NCBI GenBank assembly: GCA_039621445.1
Contig: CP154955.1
Location: forward strand, 33,339,417 to 33,403,416
Direction: 5' to 3'
Origin: Euglena gracilis
Lineage: Eukaryota; Euglenida; Euglenophyceae; Euglenales
DNA: 64,000 nucleotides
Part shown: positions 1 through 8,933 of the stretch, piece after piece
How the letters are laid out: every line of letters starts with the position of its first letter
How positions within the stretch are numbered: the first letter of the stretch is position 1
Made by a program: the position numbers and the translations under genes
Notes under the pieces: generated by a model
What the model was told of the DNA's origin: nothing
Databases searched by the model: none
Seen by the model: the letters and a program-made list of their open reading frames with translations, nothing else

Positions 1-4
1 AGAT

Positions 5-2962
5 ATGCGTCTGGTGGTGCCGGAAATCTCTGGTGCCGTTTCTATTGTGGAGGACTATGAGGAAGATTTGAGGGATAACCTCACCCCCGGTGATGTTTTC
101 CGAATTCTCGGTCAACTTCCAGCGGATCACCCGCTTAGCAAGCAAATTTCGCATGTCCACCAATGCGTTGCGGAATGCGCAACCATGCTCAACAAAGTTT
201 TGCAGTTCGATGAGGACAATCAAAGGGTTGTCAACACCAAACTGGAATGTTGCTGGAATTATTTGCAGGAAATCGGCAAATATTGCCAACACAATTTTGA
301 AAATGCGGGGAAAGACCTTCAGCATTTTCGAGAAAGTGTTGACAGTATTTTGCGCATCCAACTTCCACAAAATTTCCAACAAATCAGCGAAATGCTGCAT
401 GAAGCGGAAACGCGGAATGATTCCAAGTTTCTGCATGTGCAGGATGGTATGAGCCATCTTTTTGCCCAATTGGAATCCTGTTCAACCATGTTACTGCAAT
501 TGCAGCAGCAGTTACAAGCGCAAAATGCCACCCCCAAAATGCCGGAAATCGGTAACTTTGTCGCGGTTGAGCATTTTGCCGCACTTACCAGTTCTTTCCA
601 AGAAGCCCAACAACGGATTTTGCATCTTGGCTCGGAAATCGAGCACTTGAAGCAATTTCAAGCGAAAGTGCAAGAAAATTTTGTTCCCCGTTCGCAAATC
701 CAGCTTTTGGAGAAACGAATTTCACACTTGGAGCAAAAATCCTGCCATTGTGCCGCAAATCAGGATGGATTAACCACCTTGAACGCGAAAATCGCGGATT
801 GCGCACAACGGTTGGATTTCATGCAACAACAAATGCAAACGGACATTGGCGGTATTAATGCCACCGTTGTCGGTTTGCAGGAGCATGTTTTCGCACTTTC
901 CAAGCGAATTCCCGACATTAGTGGTATTCAAGCCGCTATTGGGGAATTACAAACCCGTTGCACCTTGTTGTCCACCACAGTGACGGAAATCCGCTCACTA
1001 CCCCCCATTTCGCGTGCTCGGATATCCGAGTCACCGGAATTTCGCTCATTTTATGACAAAGTGCTTGGTGACAACAAGGAAACCTTGCAAGCATTTTGTA
1101 CAAGTTTGCTCCAAATTGAGGAAAGCGTGAATCGGAATGCCCGATCCATGCAAGATGAGGTTTCTCGGTTGGATGGACGAATTTCTGCGTTGTTGGAAAA
1201 ACCAACCGCGGAAAATTCGCGCACCACCGTGGAAACCCCCACCAAGTCACTCCACCAATTGCAAACCGTCTCAAATGCGGTGAAAGCGCTTGCGGGTCAA
1301 CTCCGGAATGTGGAGGAGTCCCAAGGAAATCTTGCCCAAGAATTACACTTGGTTTCTGAAAAGATGCCACACTTGGAAGATTTTTCCCGTTACCGCAAAC
1401 GCGTTAGGCATTTGGAGACTGAGGTTGACCGTATTTGCGGCCAACTCCAGTTGGTGGAACATTTGGAAGAAACGGTGCATGACTTGTCCGCGAGTCTGGA
1501 TAAAATGTCCCCTCCGGTACCGGTTGTGCCACCACCAACCGCGGTAAGCGCTGCGGTTGGTATTCCAAATGTCCCGGAATCACGTTCTCAAATTACCTTT
1601 TCCGGAGTAGGAATCCCTACATCCACTGCGAATTTGGTACAACCACCCGCGAAAACGCGAATTGTACCACCTTTGCATTTGCCAACACCGCAAACTCACT
1701 CTTCGCACGACATTTCCGATGAGGAAATTGACCCCCCACTCGAAAATTCGAGTCTTCACCAAGAAATTCAACATTCCAACCTTGTACGAGGAATGAGCCA
1801 ACACCCCACACCTGGTATTGGTCATGTGTCGCAATCGCGGTCATACCAACAACCGACGGGTTCTGGAATGCCAGACCACCCATCGGGTTTTCGGCGGGAA
1901 ACCCGCCCCACTGAGAGGATTTCACCACATTTTTCGCAATTCCCGCAGGAAAATCCTGCCAACCTTACACTTGGTGCGGGAAATCCTGCACGGGTCAAAC
2001 ATGGAGCGGAAAATCCGCGAAACGCGTTTGGTGTTAAGAATTACCCTGACCCAAACCCCTGGAATACCACCGAGGGTCAGCGGGTTACTCAGAGAGACTT
2101 CAAGGGCACCATCGCAATCGCGAACAAGGTGAAGCCCCAATGGGACGGGGATCCAACCACATGGAGACAATTTTTTCGGGATTGGGAGTACTATTGGGCA
2201 CTAAAGGGACCCACCCAAGACCCGAATCCCGAGGTAGTCAAGATGGAATTCATCGATTGCCTACCGAGGGAGGAGCGAGAACGCGCACGCAATTTGGTGA
2301 TACGTAATGGCGTATCATTCGATGACCTGGTTGAGCAATACGCTTCAACCAATTCAAGTCTGGTCACCAGGATTACCCTGGAGAAGAAGTGGCGACAATT
2401 CGCGCCATCGGATCGCAAATGGAAATCCATTGACCTTTGGTATGCCAAATGGTTAGCACTTGCTTCCGAAGTTGATGAACTTAGCGAGAAGCAAATGCGC
2501 GAACAATTCGATGCGGTTTTGTTGCATTTCACACCATCCCTCGTGAAGGATATCCATCGCGAGGAGTTGGCAGGGCATGAGATGACTCTTGCCCAACGTT
2601 GGAATTATGTGTCAAAGCAACTCAAGCTCACACAAGTTTTGGGACAAATACAGTCCGCTTTCCAAACGCATCCCACCGCGGGAATCCCTGCGGGTGCGGT
2701 TAATGAATTGAAAAAATCACCCATGTCACCAAGATCACCCACCACGGGACCGAAAACGCGGAATCAGCGTTCTTCGGACCAGGGCACGGATAAAACTGTG
2801 CTTTTTGTGCAACAAATCTGGTCACATGTCTCGGGAATGCCCGAATCCCGATGCGCGAAAGCGTATTGGAAGCCCAAGGGGCTCGACCTCCTCACGGGGA
2901 TCGGGTTCCTCGGCGTTTTCACGTCAATCGGGAGTTTCACGGTCTTCGGAGAACCGCTTTAG
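5..2962 (+). CDS. gag: Ty3/gypsy chromovirus Gag, main part (5' end at window edge)
   Basis: The reading frame encodes about 930 meaningful residues. Roughly the first 500 are rich in Leu, Gln and Glu with heptad-like spacing and look like coiled coil. A Pro/Ser-rich linker follows. Residues about 700-890 look like a retrotransposon Gag capsid-type domain, with a W-x-GDPTTWRQFFRDW segment. Gag forms the particle that packages element RNA. Around 2795-2799 the meaningful frame changes by one base: the zinc knuckle is encoded one frame over, so the last 54 residues of this ORF (to 2962) are out of frame. This is either a mutation or a +1 frameshift site; with similar breaks in pol, mutation or sequencing error is likelier. 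The first ATG is at base 5, so the true start may lie upstream of the window. Confidence 0.72.
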   Translation: MRLVVPEISGAVSIVEDYEEDLRDNLTPGDVFRILGQLPADHPLSKQISHVHQCVAECATMLNKVLQFDEDNQRVVNTKLECCWNYLQEIGKYCQHNFENAGKDLQHFRESVDSILRIQLPQNFQQISEMLHEAETRNDSKFLHVQDGMSHLFAQLESCSTMLLQLQQQLQAQNATPKMPEIGNFVAVEHFAALTSSFQEAQQRILHLGSEIEHLKQFQAKVQENFVPRSQIQLLEKRISHLEQKSCHCAANQDGLTTLNAKIADCAQRLDFMQQQMQTDIGGINATVVGLQEHVFALSKRIPDISGIQAAIGELQTRCTLLSTTVTEIRSLPPISRARISESPEFRSFYDKVLGDNKETLQAFCTSLLQIEESVNRNARSMQDEVSRLDGRISALLEKPTAENSRTTVETPTKSLHQLQTVSNAVKALAGQLRNVEESQGNLAQELHLVSEKMPHLEDFSRYRKRVRHLETEVDRICGQLQLVEHLEETVHDLSASLDKMSPPVPVVPPPTAVSAAVGIPNVPESRSQITFSGVGIPTSTANLVQPPAKTRIVPPLHLPTPQTHSSHDISDEEIDPPLENSSLHQEIQHSNLVRGMSQHPTPGIGHVSQSRSYQQPTGSGMPDHPSGFRRETRPTERISPHFSQFPQENPANLTLGAGNPARVKHGAENPRNAFGVKNYPDPNPWNTTEGQRVTQRDFKGTIAIANKVKPQWDGDPTTWRQFFRDWEYYWALKGPTQDPNPEVVKMEFIDCLPREERERARNLVIRNGVSFDDLVEQYASTNSSLVTRITLEKKWRQFAPSDRKWKSIDLWYAKWLALASEVDELSEKQMREQFDAVLLHFTPSLVKDIHREELAGHEMTLAQRWNYVSKQLKLTQVLGQIQSAFQTHPTAGIPAGAVNELKKSPMSPRSPTTGPKTRNQRSSDQGTDKTVLFVQQIWSHVSGMPESRCAKAYWKPKGLDLLTGIGFLGVFTSIGSFTVFGEPL

Positions 2963-3530
2963 CGGCAGTAGGCCCAAGTCACCATCGCGTGATGGTCGGG
3001 AAACCCGTCCTTCTCGCGGTCGGTCACCTGGCCCCCCTGCCCGAAAACGGGATTTCAATCGCGATTCTTCACGATCTCGTTCGCGAAGTGGATCATCCTC
3101 TTCACGCGAGTCAACGGGGAAGTCCCGATACACCGGTCATGGTCGACGGGAAACCCGTTCACCACGACGGCTTGACGGAAAAACCGAATACCGTTCCCCC
3201 CGTTATGCGGAATCCCGCCACAAATCCCGTTGTTCACTTTGCGGTTCCAAAGATCACCACGAATCCAAATGTCCCAGGTCTCGTCTTCCCCGGCCCGGCT
3301 ACGGAAATCGCGGTAAGCGCCGCGATGACCGTGGTTACTCCTCCAACCGGCAAAAGGTCGGTTTCAAGATATCTTGTTTGGAGGAGGACACCCCGGCTTC
3401 GGGCAGGGAGGGGGATGAGACCTCGGACGGGGAATTTAATGAGGCCCGAATGGCGGTGCGCTCATTGAATTCCATCTATTCCACCAAAAAGTCCGTTGCC
3501 GGCTATGCGGCCGGTTCGGACTTGGAGTAG
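2799..3530 (+). CDS. gag: Gag nucleocapsid part: two CCHC zinc knuckles flanking an Arg/Ser-rich region
   Basis: Continues Gag one frame over from the upstream ORF. It opens with CFLCNKSGHMSREC, a perfect CX2CX4HX4C zinc knuckle. About 110 residues of Arg/Ser/Gly follow, resembling an RS domain. A second knuckle, CSLCGSKDHHESKC, has the same spacing. An acidic tail ends in TAG at 3528-3530. Knuckles of this type bind retroelement RNA. No ATG opens this frame near 2799; it only makes sense as the continuation of Gag. The stop is in frame with pol, with no other stop between them. Confidence 0.7.
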   Translation, partial: CFLCNKSGHMSRECPNPDARKRIGSPRGSTSSRGSGSSAFSRQSGVSRSSENRFSGSRPKSPSRDGRETRPSRGRSPGPPARKRDFNRDSSRSRSRSGSSSSRESTGKSRYTGHGRRETRSPRRLDGKTEYRSPRYAESRHKSRCSLCGSKDHHESKCPRSRLPRPGYGNRGKRRDDRGYSSNRQKVGFKISCLEEDTPASGREGDETSDGEFNEARMAVRSLNSIYSTKKSVAGYAAGSDLE

Positions 3531-3566
3531 GGGAGCCCGAGGTCCGAGGGCACGGACCTCTGGGCT
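3528..3566 (+). promoter_or_regulatory. Putative stop-codon readthrough signal between gag and pol
   Basis: The gag TAG (3528-3530) is followed in the same frame by an open pol frame. Three bases after it, AGCCC-GAGGTCCG (3534-3546) pairs with CGGACCTC-GGGCT (3553-3566), leaving loop AGGGCA and one bulged T at 3561: 13 base pairs. An in-frame stop plus a close 3' RNA structure is the arrangement gammaretroviruses use to make Gag-Pol by suppression. Function here is inferred. Confidence 0.5.
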
Positions 3567-6275
3567 GATGAACAGATGGAGGTAAGACCTGATCAACCTT
3601 ACCCCCCCTGCCCATCCGCCTTCACGGTCAGTACCCGGAATTATTTCGGGTCCCCTACCCCCCACTCCACATTTCCGCTCGGAATGCTGAGCAAAGTAGG
3701 AAAGGGTTCATGGGAGAGCTGGCATGCAAACGTATTTCCGCCAGACCCTTCACTTTGCGTACCACCAATGGAATTACTCGTCCAAGCGGAAATCCGCATT
3801 CAAAATTTCTCCACCAAAGTCAAAATTCTCATTGACACTGGTTGTCGCATTGCACTGCTCTTTCGGTTGGGGTTGATACCGACCCCGCTCTTGGTAAGCG
3901 CCAAGAAACCGATCAAAATTACAACCGCGGATAACACCCCCATGTGTGGTGGTGATTTGGGATGTGTGCTCGAGATACTCTTGCCCATCATTCCGAAGCA
4001 TCACTCACAACCCCCACAATTACAACATTTCACCAATATTTGGGGTTACGAGTCCGGAATTCACGGGTCTGACGTAATTTTGGGATACCCATTTTTACGC
4101 CAGTACCGATTGGTTGTGGATTGCCACTCCCACGGTTTGCGCACAGCACTCACCACTTCATTGACACCCAAACCACCATCACCGTTGTCATCCACTATGA
4201 TGACCACCGCTTTGCCCACACCGTTACCCACAATGGCAACACCGTTACCCACCACACCAACAACCGTTTTCCACACCCGGGGTACGGAGAAAGCCTCCCC
4301 CCTGCCCAATGACACACCAACATGCGTTCCACATGAGGCAGGGCAAGCGAGTAGCGGTACCCCCGCCGTTCCACTGGGTTACAAGACGAAAGCCCAAAGG
4401 CCTGCAGTACGTACGGTGTCGAGTAGTCGCCCAGCTACACCACCACTCCGTTTCCCACCAGTTGTGCCGAATCCAGGCACACCTGTACAAGACTCCCCGG
4501 CTAATGCCACCGACACCCACTTACACGCACACCCGTCACACCATCACACTTCCTTCCAATGTGTGCACTGCAGGAGAATTTCCACCCAATCGGATTTCGA
4601 TTGTGGATGTTTAGTTCAAAATCCGACACTAATCGCACTTCCGAATAATGAATCCACACCCAATAATACAGTTGGTTGTAGCCCGCAATGCGCGGAAATA
4701 CACCGAGTACTCCAACAACGCGGATTAGCCTCGTTGTTCGGAAACGCGAAAAGCGTCATTCCTAATTACAATCGCGATTACACTTGGTACGGATTTGATG
4801 CGGAATGGGGAAACCCCCAACCTGTCCAAACTCCCTTGGGATTAACCCTTGAGGTAGTGGAAGACAACCCGCATGTTTGTGGATCCATTCATTGTGTTTC
4901 TACCCTTCAACCCGAAAATCGGGTGCATGAATACGCGAAACGCGTATGGAATGTTTTCAATTTCGGTCAATATCGCATTTTGGAACGATGGTTTTCCAAA
5001 ATTGCTTCTTTTGATTTGGCATTGGAAATCGACGCCTTTTCATCCAATGCACATGCCCGTTTGCCACGTCATTGGTCACAACACTCCAACGCATTTGATA
5101 AATTTTGGGGTGATACGGTGTTATGGATGCACCCTCCCCCAAAACTTATCGAATGTGCGGTTGAGAAAATTCTGCGGGATGAAGCCCGTGGAGTTATTCT
5201 CATACCCATCATTCCGGAAGCGGAATGGTTCACCCAACTATCATATGTATGTTTTCATTGGTGGGATTTACCCACTAATGTACCGATTTTTGAGGATTTT
5301 TGTGGTAAAATATTACCACCCTTGACAGAAATCATTTTTCGCGTATGTTTCTTCGATGCATTCGGAATGTCCGAATTCGCGGTGCCGAGGAAGCTCGGTA
5401 GCCCCAGGGATACCCTGACGGTTTCCGCAGTCATCGAGAGTGCAGGTCAGCATCCTAAGTCAGCCGAATTCTGTTCGCGGATTACCCGCGAATTCCACGG
5501 TGTGCTGGAAAATCCAGTATACGCGTGCGACATCGACCCCGCGATACGCGGTCCGTTCGGTGTTTGTAAGATCGAGCTTAAGGATGGAGCAAAGCCAATG
5601 CACCGGAAATTTTTTCGTTGTTCGGGAGAACGCGAACAAGCTCTCAATGAAATGATTGAGAAGCTTATTCAGCGCAAGTGGATTGTACCCTCGAAAAGCG
5701 AGTGGACATCCCAGGCATTTGTTGTTCCTAAACCCCCAGACCCCTCAGGTCAGAAGAAATGGAGGCTGGTGCTGGATTACCGGTACCTGAACTCCCAAAC
5801 AAGGGATGATCCCTTCCCGCTCCCCTCGATCGAGGATTTGATCACCAAACAATCGGAAAACCGGTTGTGGTCAATTTTCGATCTGGAGGACGGTTTTCAC
5901 CAAATGCACTTACACCCTGACTCCCAACCATACACGGCATTCGTGACATCCAAGGGTGTGTACCAATGGACGGTACTCCCCATGGGTGTTAAGAATGGCC
6001 CAGCCATGTTTCAGCGCATGATACAATGGGTTCTACGCGATTTACCGTTTGCCATTGTGTACATTGATGATGTGCTGGTGGGAACACCACCACCATCCGA
6101 AAAATCGAGCGAGGATATCCTCGTCACACACTTCCACCATGTTTGCGCGGTATTATCCGCTTTTCAAAAACATGTGCTTTTCGCGAAAGGCGCAAAAAAT
6201 GCATTTGTTTCGGATTCTCATAAAATTTTGCGGTCACATCCTCAGCAATGGACAGCGGAAAGCCGCTCCGAGTAA
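3531..6275 (+). CDS. pol: Pol part 1: aspartic protease, methyltransferase-like domain, reverse transcriptase
   Basis: Same frame as the gag tail; the first ATG after the stop is at 3576. Protease: ILIDTGC (Asp codon 3834) and VILGYPFL (about 4074). A Thr/Pro-rich linker and a small CVHC...CGC cluster follow (about 4140-4620). At about 5020-5300, a stretch from EIDAFSSNAHARLPRHW through WMHPPP to PIIPEAEW resembles the Dam-like methyltransferase domain of DIRS elements, but HPPP replaces the usual NPPW. Reverse transcriptase: WRLVLDYRYLN (about 5760), LPMGVKNGPAMFQ and YIDD (6060-6071). The frame breaks near 6220, just before the conserved GHILS motif, which continues one frame over. Confidence 0.78.
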   Translation, partial: GSPRSEGTDLWADEQMEVRPDQPYPPCPSAFTVSTRNYFGSPTPHSTFPLGMLSKVGKGSWESWHANVFPPDPSLCVPPMELLVQAEIRIQNFSTKVKILIDTGCRIALLFRLGLIPTPLLVSAKKPIKITTADNTPMCGGDLGCVLEILLPIIPKHHSQPPQLQHFTNIWGYESGIHGSDVILGYPFLRQYRLVVDCHSHGLRTALTTSLTPKPPSPLSSTMMTTALPTPLPTMATPLPTTPTTVFHTRGTEKASPLPNDTPTCVPHEAGQASSGTPAVPLGYKTKAQRPAVRTVSSSRPATPPLRFPPVVPNPGTPVQDSPANATDTHLHAHPSHHHTSFQCVHCRRISTQSDFDCGCLVQNPTLIALPNNESTPNNTVGCSPQCAEIHRVLQQRGLASLFGNAKSVIPNYNRDYTWYGFDAEWGNPQPVQTPLGLTLEVVEDNPHVCGSIHCVSTLQPENRVHEYAKRVWNVFNFGQYRILERWFSKIASFDLALEIDAFSSNAHARLPRHWSQHSNAFDKFWGDTVLWMHPPPKLIECAVEKILRDEARGVILIPIIPEAEWFTQLSYVCFHWWDLPTNVPIFEDFCGKILPPLTEIIFRVCFFDAFGMSEFAVPRKLGSPRDTLTVSAVIESAGQHPKSAEFCSRITREFHGVLENPVYACDIDPAIRGPFGVCKIELKDGAKPMHRKFFRCSGEREQALNEMIEKLIQRKWIVPSKSEWTSQAFVVPKPPDPSGQKKWRLVLDYRYLNSQTRDDPFPLPSIEDLITKQSENRLWSIFDLEDGFHQMHLHPDSQPYTAFVTSKGVYQWTVLPMGVKNGPAMFQRMIQWVLRDLPFAIVYIDDVLVGTPPPSEKSSEDILVTHFHHVCAVLSAFQKHVLFAKGAKNAFVSDSHKILRSHPQQWTAESRSE

Positions 6276-6876
6276 ACTCGAAGCCATTAAGAAATGGACC
6301 CCTGAGGTAATCAAAACGATTACTCACCTCAAAGGATTTTTGGGATTAGCCCAATACTACGCGATTTATATGAAGGACTTCGCGAAAATCGCGGTGCCCC
6401 TCACCAAGCAGCTCAAAAACCGGGCTGTTGACAACACCAAAGTCATTTGGGATGACCAAATGCGCGAGGCCCTTGAGAAAATCAAGGTTTTGCTTTTGGA
6501 GAATGTTGTCCTCGAAATCGCGGACCCATACAAACCATACGTGTTGGAAGTCGACAGCAGCGATTACGCTGTTGGCGGAGGTCTAAGCCAGCATAATGCG
6601 GCGAATGAGCTCCGACCTGTGGCTTTCTTCAGCAGAAAGTTACAGGGCGACGATGGAAAAGGTCAAGTCAAATGGAGTATACGCGAGAAGGAAACCTACG
6701 CAATCGTGCTTATACTCCAGAAATTCCGAAGCTGGGTAGCCAGCAGCCTCGTCCAGATCCTCGTCAAGACCGACCATGAGAGTCTCCAACACTGGTACAC
6801 CGAGGATTTAAACAAGGCTATGTCATCGGTCGGAAGGCGATGCAGATGGCATGAGTTCTTGAGTCAATTCAACCTT
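6220..6876 (+). CDS. pol: Pol part 2: RT thumb and RNase H (frame-shifted)
   Basis: Continues pol one frame over: KFCGHILSNGQ, then the thumb/connection segment FLGLAQYYAIYMKDFAKIAVPLTKQLK. RNase H follows with acidic residues in EVDSSDYAVGG, REKETYAI and KTDHESL. These degrade the RNA strand of RNA-DNA hybrids during reverse transcription. Another one-base shift near 6876 moves the end of RNase H (TPGHPQKVADPLSR) into the next frame. In this frame the ORF continues to a stop at 6958-6960, but that tail is meaningless. The start is not an ATG; this is an internal piece of the polyprotein. Confidence 0.72.
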
Positions 6877-7150
6877 GGTTATTTATACCCCCGGGCACCC
6901 ACAAAAAGTAGCGGATCCGCTCAGTCGGGCCCCTTGGTATTACCCTGGGAACCCGGATGAGGGAGACGCGACTTTTCATGGAAGTCAGGAAGCTGACGAG
7001 TACGCACGTCGAAACGACGCTGCGGATAATCTTTTGGATTCTTTTCCCGTTTCACAACTATTCCTGGTCGCACCAGTGCGAGGAAGGCGCCGACGTGGAA
7101 GCACGTCCGGGCCCCGGCGTATTACGCGCACGGAGTCCCCTTCTCCCACT
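6875..7150 (+). CDS. pol: Pol part 3: end of RNase H and linker to integrase (frame-shifted)
   Basis: Holds TPGHPQKVADPLSRAPW, the C-terminal RNase H segment with its last acidic residue (ADPLSR), then an acidic linker (PDEGD, EADEYARRNDAADN) of the kind that links RNase H to integrase. The frame stops at 7172-7174. The integrase is one frame over from about 7140, so pol needs a third frame change here. Confidence 0.6.
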
Positions 7151-8618
7151 GTTCTTTCGCGAATGGGATTATAGTCGTGATCCGGTGTATGACACCATTG
7201 TCACCAGACTTCGTAATGGCGAAGTGCTGGACAATTACACTCTTTCACCTTTACGGTTGGTTTTTCGCAATGAATCGGGTTACAAATATTGTATCCCCCA
7301 GGACCTGGTTGATGATGTGATTTTGTGTTATCACAACCATGGTCACCCTGGGGCCCCCAAACTTCTTTCGTTGGTGGGCCGCAGGTACTGTACAACCCTG
7401 AGCGAGAAAGAGCTTTACTCACGCTGTTTGCGAATAGCGCAACGGTGTCAAATTTGTCAAGCGGTAAAACCCCGCAGAGGTACCCCCCCTGGTACGATGG
7501 ACTTTTTTCCCCGTACCCCCTACATTTTTACATCCCTCTGCATGGATTTTCTGGAATTGGAACCGTGCAAAGGAACAGACGACAAAATTTACGATTACGT
7601 TTTTGTTGTCGTCTGCAGGCTGAGTGGGTACATTGTAGCCATTCCATGCCAGAAGTCAGGGTTGACTGCCCAAAGTTTGGCAGCTATATTTTTGGAGAAA
7701 TGCATTTGCTTGATGGGTTTACCGAATGAAATCGTGAGTGATCAAGACCATTTGATTTCTTCAAGGTTTTTCACCACTTTGTGCGGTTTACTCGGAATCG
7801 AGCAACATTTTTCCATTATATACCGACCCAAAGGCAATGGTAGAGCCGAGGCAGCCGTGAAATCCGTCGTGAATATGCTTCGCCTTTCACTGGCTGACTC
7901 GCGCAGCAACTGGATATCAGTTCTACCATGGTCTTTGTTTTATATCAATACCCTACCAGGGTTGGTTTTACCTCACTCCCCCTATAAATTAGTTTTCGGA
8001 CGGGACCCTCCGGCCATAGGGGATGTCCCTTCGGAGAGACCCGCCCGAACGAGTGTCAGTTGCGAGACCTGGTTTGCGGAAGTAGAAAATCTACGTTCTG
8101 CAGTCCAGAAGCGCGTGACTGATATTCATGCAGCAAAACGGAAATCGTTTTTGCAGAATTTCAAGTCACCTGTTTACAGTCCCGGTGACCGCGTGTGGGT
8201 ACGGAATAGCCGTACTCGCATGCAGTCTTCCAAGCTGGACCCCCTCTGGCTCGGCCCCTGTGAAATCCTAGAAAGACTAGGTACCAGCGGGCGTTACAAG
8301 GTTGCATTACCGAATGGTGTTGAGGACGTTCATATGGACGACTTCAAACCATACCTGTCGCCACCGGATGGGAAACCCATCCCGTGTTTGCACTTCAAAC
8401 CCCGTTCCAGATTACCTGAGACGGACGACTTTGTAGTCGATAAAATTATCGATCACAAAATCGACAAAGGTATGCACCTTTGGAAGGTCCGCTGGAAAGG
8501 GTATGGGCCCGAGGAGGACACTTGGGAGCCAGCAACCAGTTTTGTTGGGTATGTCCAGCAAGATTGGAAGCTGTGGAATAAGAAACATAACATTGATGTT
8601 TCCATGACAAGTTTTTGA
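6957..8618 (+). CDS. pol: Pol part 4: integrase with C-terminal chromodomain
   Basis: Meaningful from about 7140. Zinc-binding HHCC domain: HNHGH (about 7333) and CQIC (about 7450). DDE catalytic core: Asp in MDFLELE, Asp in IVSDQDHLISSRFF, Glu in GNGRAEAAVKS. A GPY/F-like module follows (SKLDPLWLGPCEILERLG). The C-terminus carries a chromodomain: DFVVDKIIDHK, LWKVRWKGYGPEEDTWEP, with the aromatic residues expected of a methyl-lysine cage. Chromodomains direct chromovirus integration to marked chromatin. The core looks intact, unlike the frames before it. TGA at 8616-8618 ends it, and a 6-bp hairpin with loop AAA (8624-8638) follows directly. Confidence 0.85.
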   Translation: MRETRLFMEVRKLTSTHVETTLRIIFWILFPFHNYSWSHQCEEGADVEARPGPGVLRARSPLLPLFFREWDYSRDPVYDTIVTRLRNGEVLDNYTLSPLRLVFRNESGYKYCIPQDLVDDVILCYHNHGHPGAPKLLSLVGRRYCTTLSEKELYSRCLRIAQRCQICQAVKPRRGTPPGTMDFFPRTPYIFTSLCMDFLELEPCKGTDDKIYDYVFVVVCRLSGYIVAIPCQKSGLTAQSLAAIFLEKCICLMGLPNEIVSDQDHLISSRFFTTLCGLLGIEQHFSIIYRPKGNGRAEAAVKSVVNMLRLSLADSRSNWISVLPWSLFYINTLPGLVLPHSPYKLVFGRDPPAIGDVPSERPARTSVSCETWFAEVENLRSAVQKRVTDIHAAKRKSFLQNFKSPVYSPGDRVWVRNSRTRMQSSKLDPLWLGPCEILERLGTSGRYKVALPNGVEDVHMDDFKPYLSPPDGKPIPCLHFKPRSRLPETDDFVVDKIIDHKIDKGMHLWKVRWKGYGPEEDTWEPATSFVGYVQQDWKLWNKKHNIDVSMTSF

Positions 8619-8639
8619 GAACGCATGGGAAACCCATGT

Positions 8640-8689
8640 TGTTTTCTCTTCTTTTTATCATTGATTCTTATCATTCTTTCTTTCCGCAG
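8640..8689 (+). promoter_or_regulatory. Splice-acceptor-like site upstream of ORF3
   Basis: A 45-base pyrimidine-rich run (TTTTCTCTTCTTTTTATC... TTTCTTTCCGCAG) ends in CAG at 8687-8689, between the pol stop and ORF3. In retroelements a gene after pol is often made from a spliced RNA, and this is where an acceptor would lie. The donor would be upstream of the window. Inferred from composition only. Confidence 0.4.
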
Positions 8690-8780
8690 ACTTTTTACCA
8701 AATAATACTCAAGCGGTTACCCTCACACACCTTACAACCAACAACCCAAACAGCCCACCGTACCGACCCCGGGCTGTATT

Positions 8781-8933
8781 ATGCTGCCCGGCGGAAGGGA
8801 GCCAGGCGGAGGACCGCCTTACCACCCCACCACTCACCCTCAACCTGACCAGTATGCATACCGATACGGTACGCAGCCACCTGCACGGACTGCGGCTCGG
8901 GAAACCCTGAAGCCAGCAGCAGTAGCAGGATGA
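8781..8933 (+). CDS. Short Pro/Gly/Tyr-rich ORF overlapping the ORF3 start (ATGA)
   Basis: Fifty codons from ATG 8781 to TGA 8931-8933, Pro/Gly/Tyr/Gln-rich (MLPGGREPGGGPPYHP...). Its TGA overlaps the ORF3 ATG as ATGA (8930-8933). Composition matches the ORF3 N-terminus. It could be the true N-terminus of ORF3 separated by a frameshift, or a short upstream ORF coupled by reinitiation. The sequence cannot decide. Confidence 0.35.
   Translation: MLPGGREPGGGPPYHPTTHPQPDQYAYRYGTQPPARTAARETLKPAAVAG

Noticed and set aside
2797-2800. Programmed +1 frameshift inside gag
   Set aside because: No recognisable slippery site, the shift falls inside Gag rather than at gag-pol, and pol shows similar unplanned breaks.
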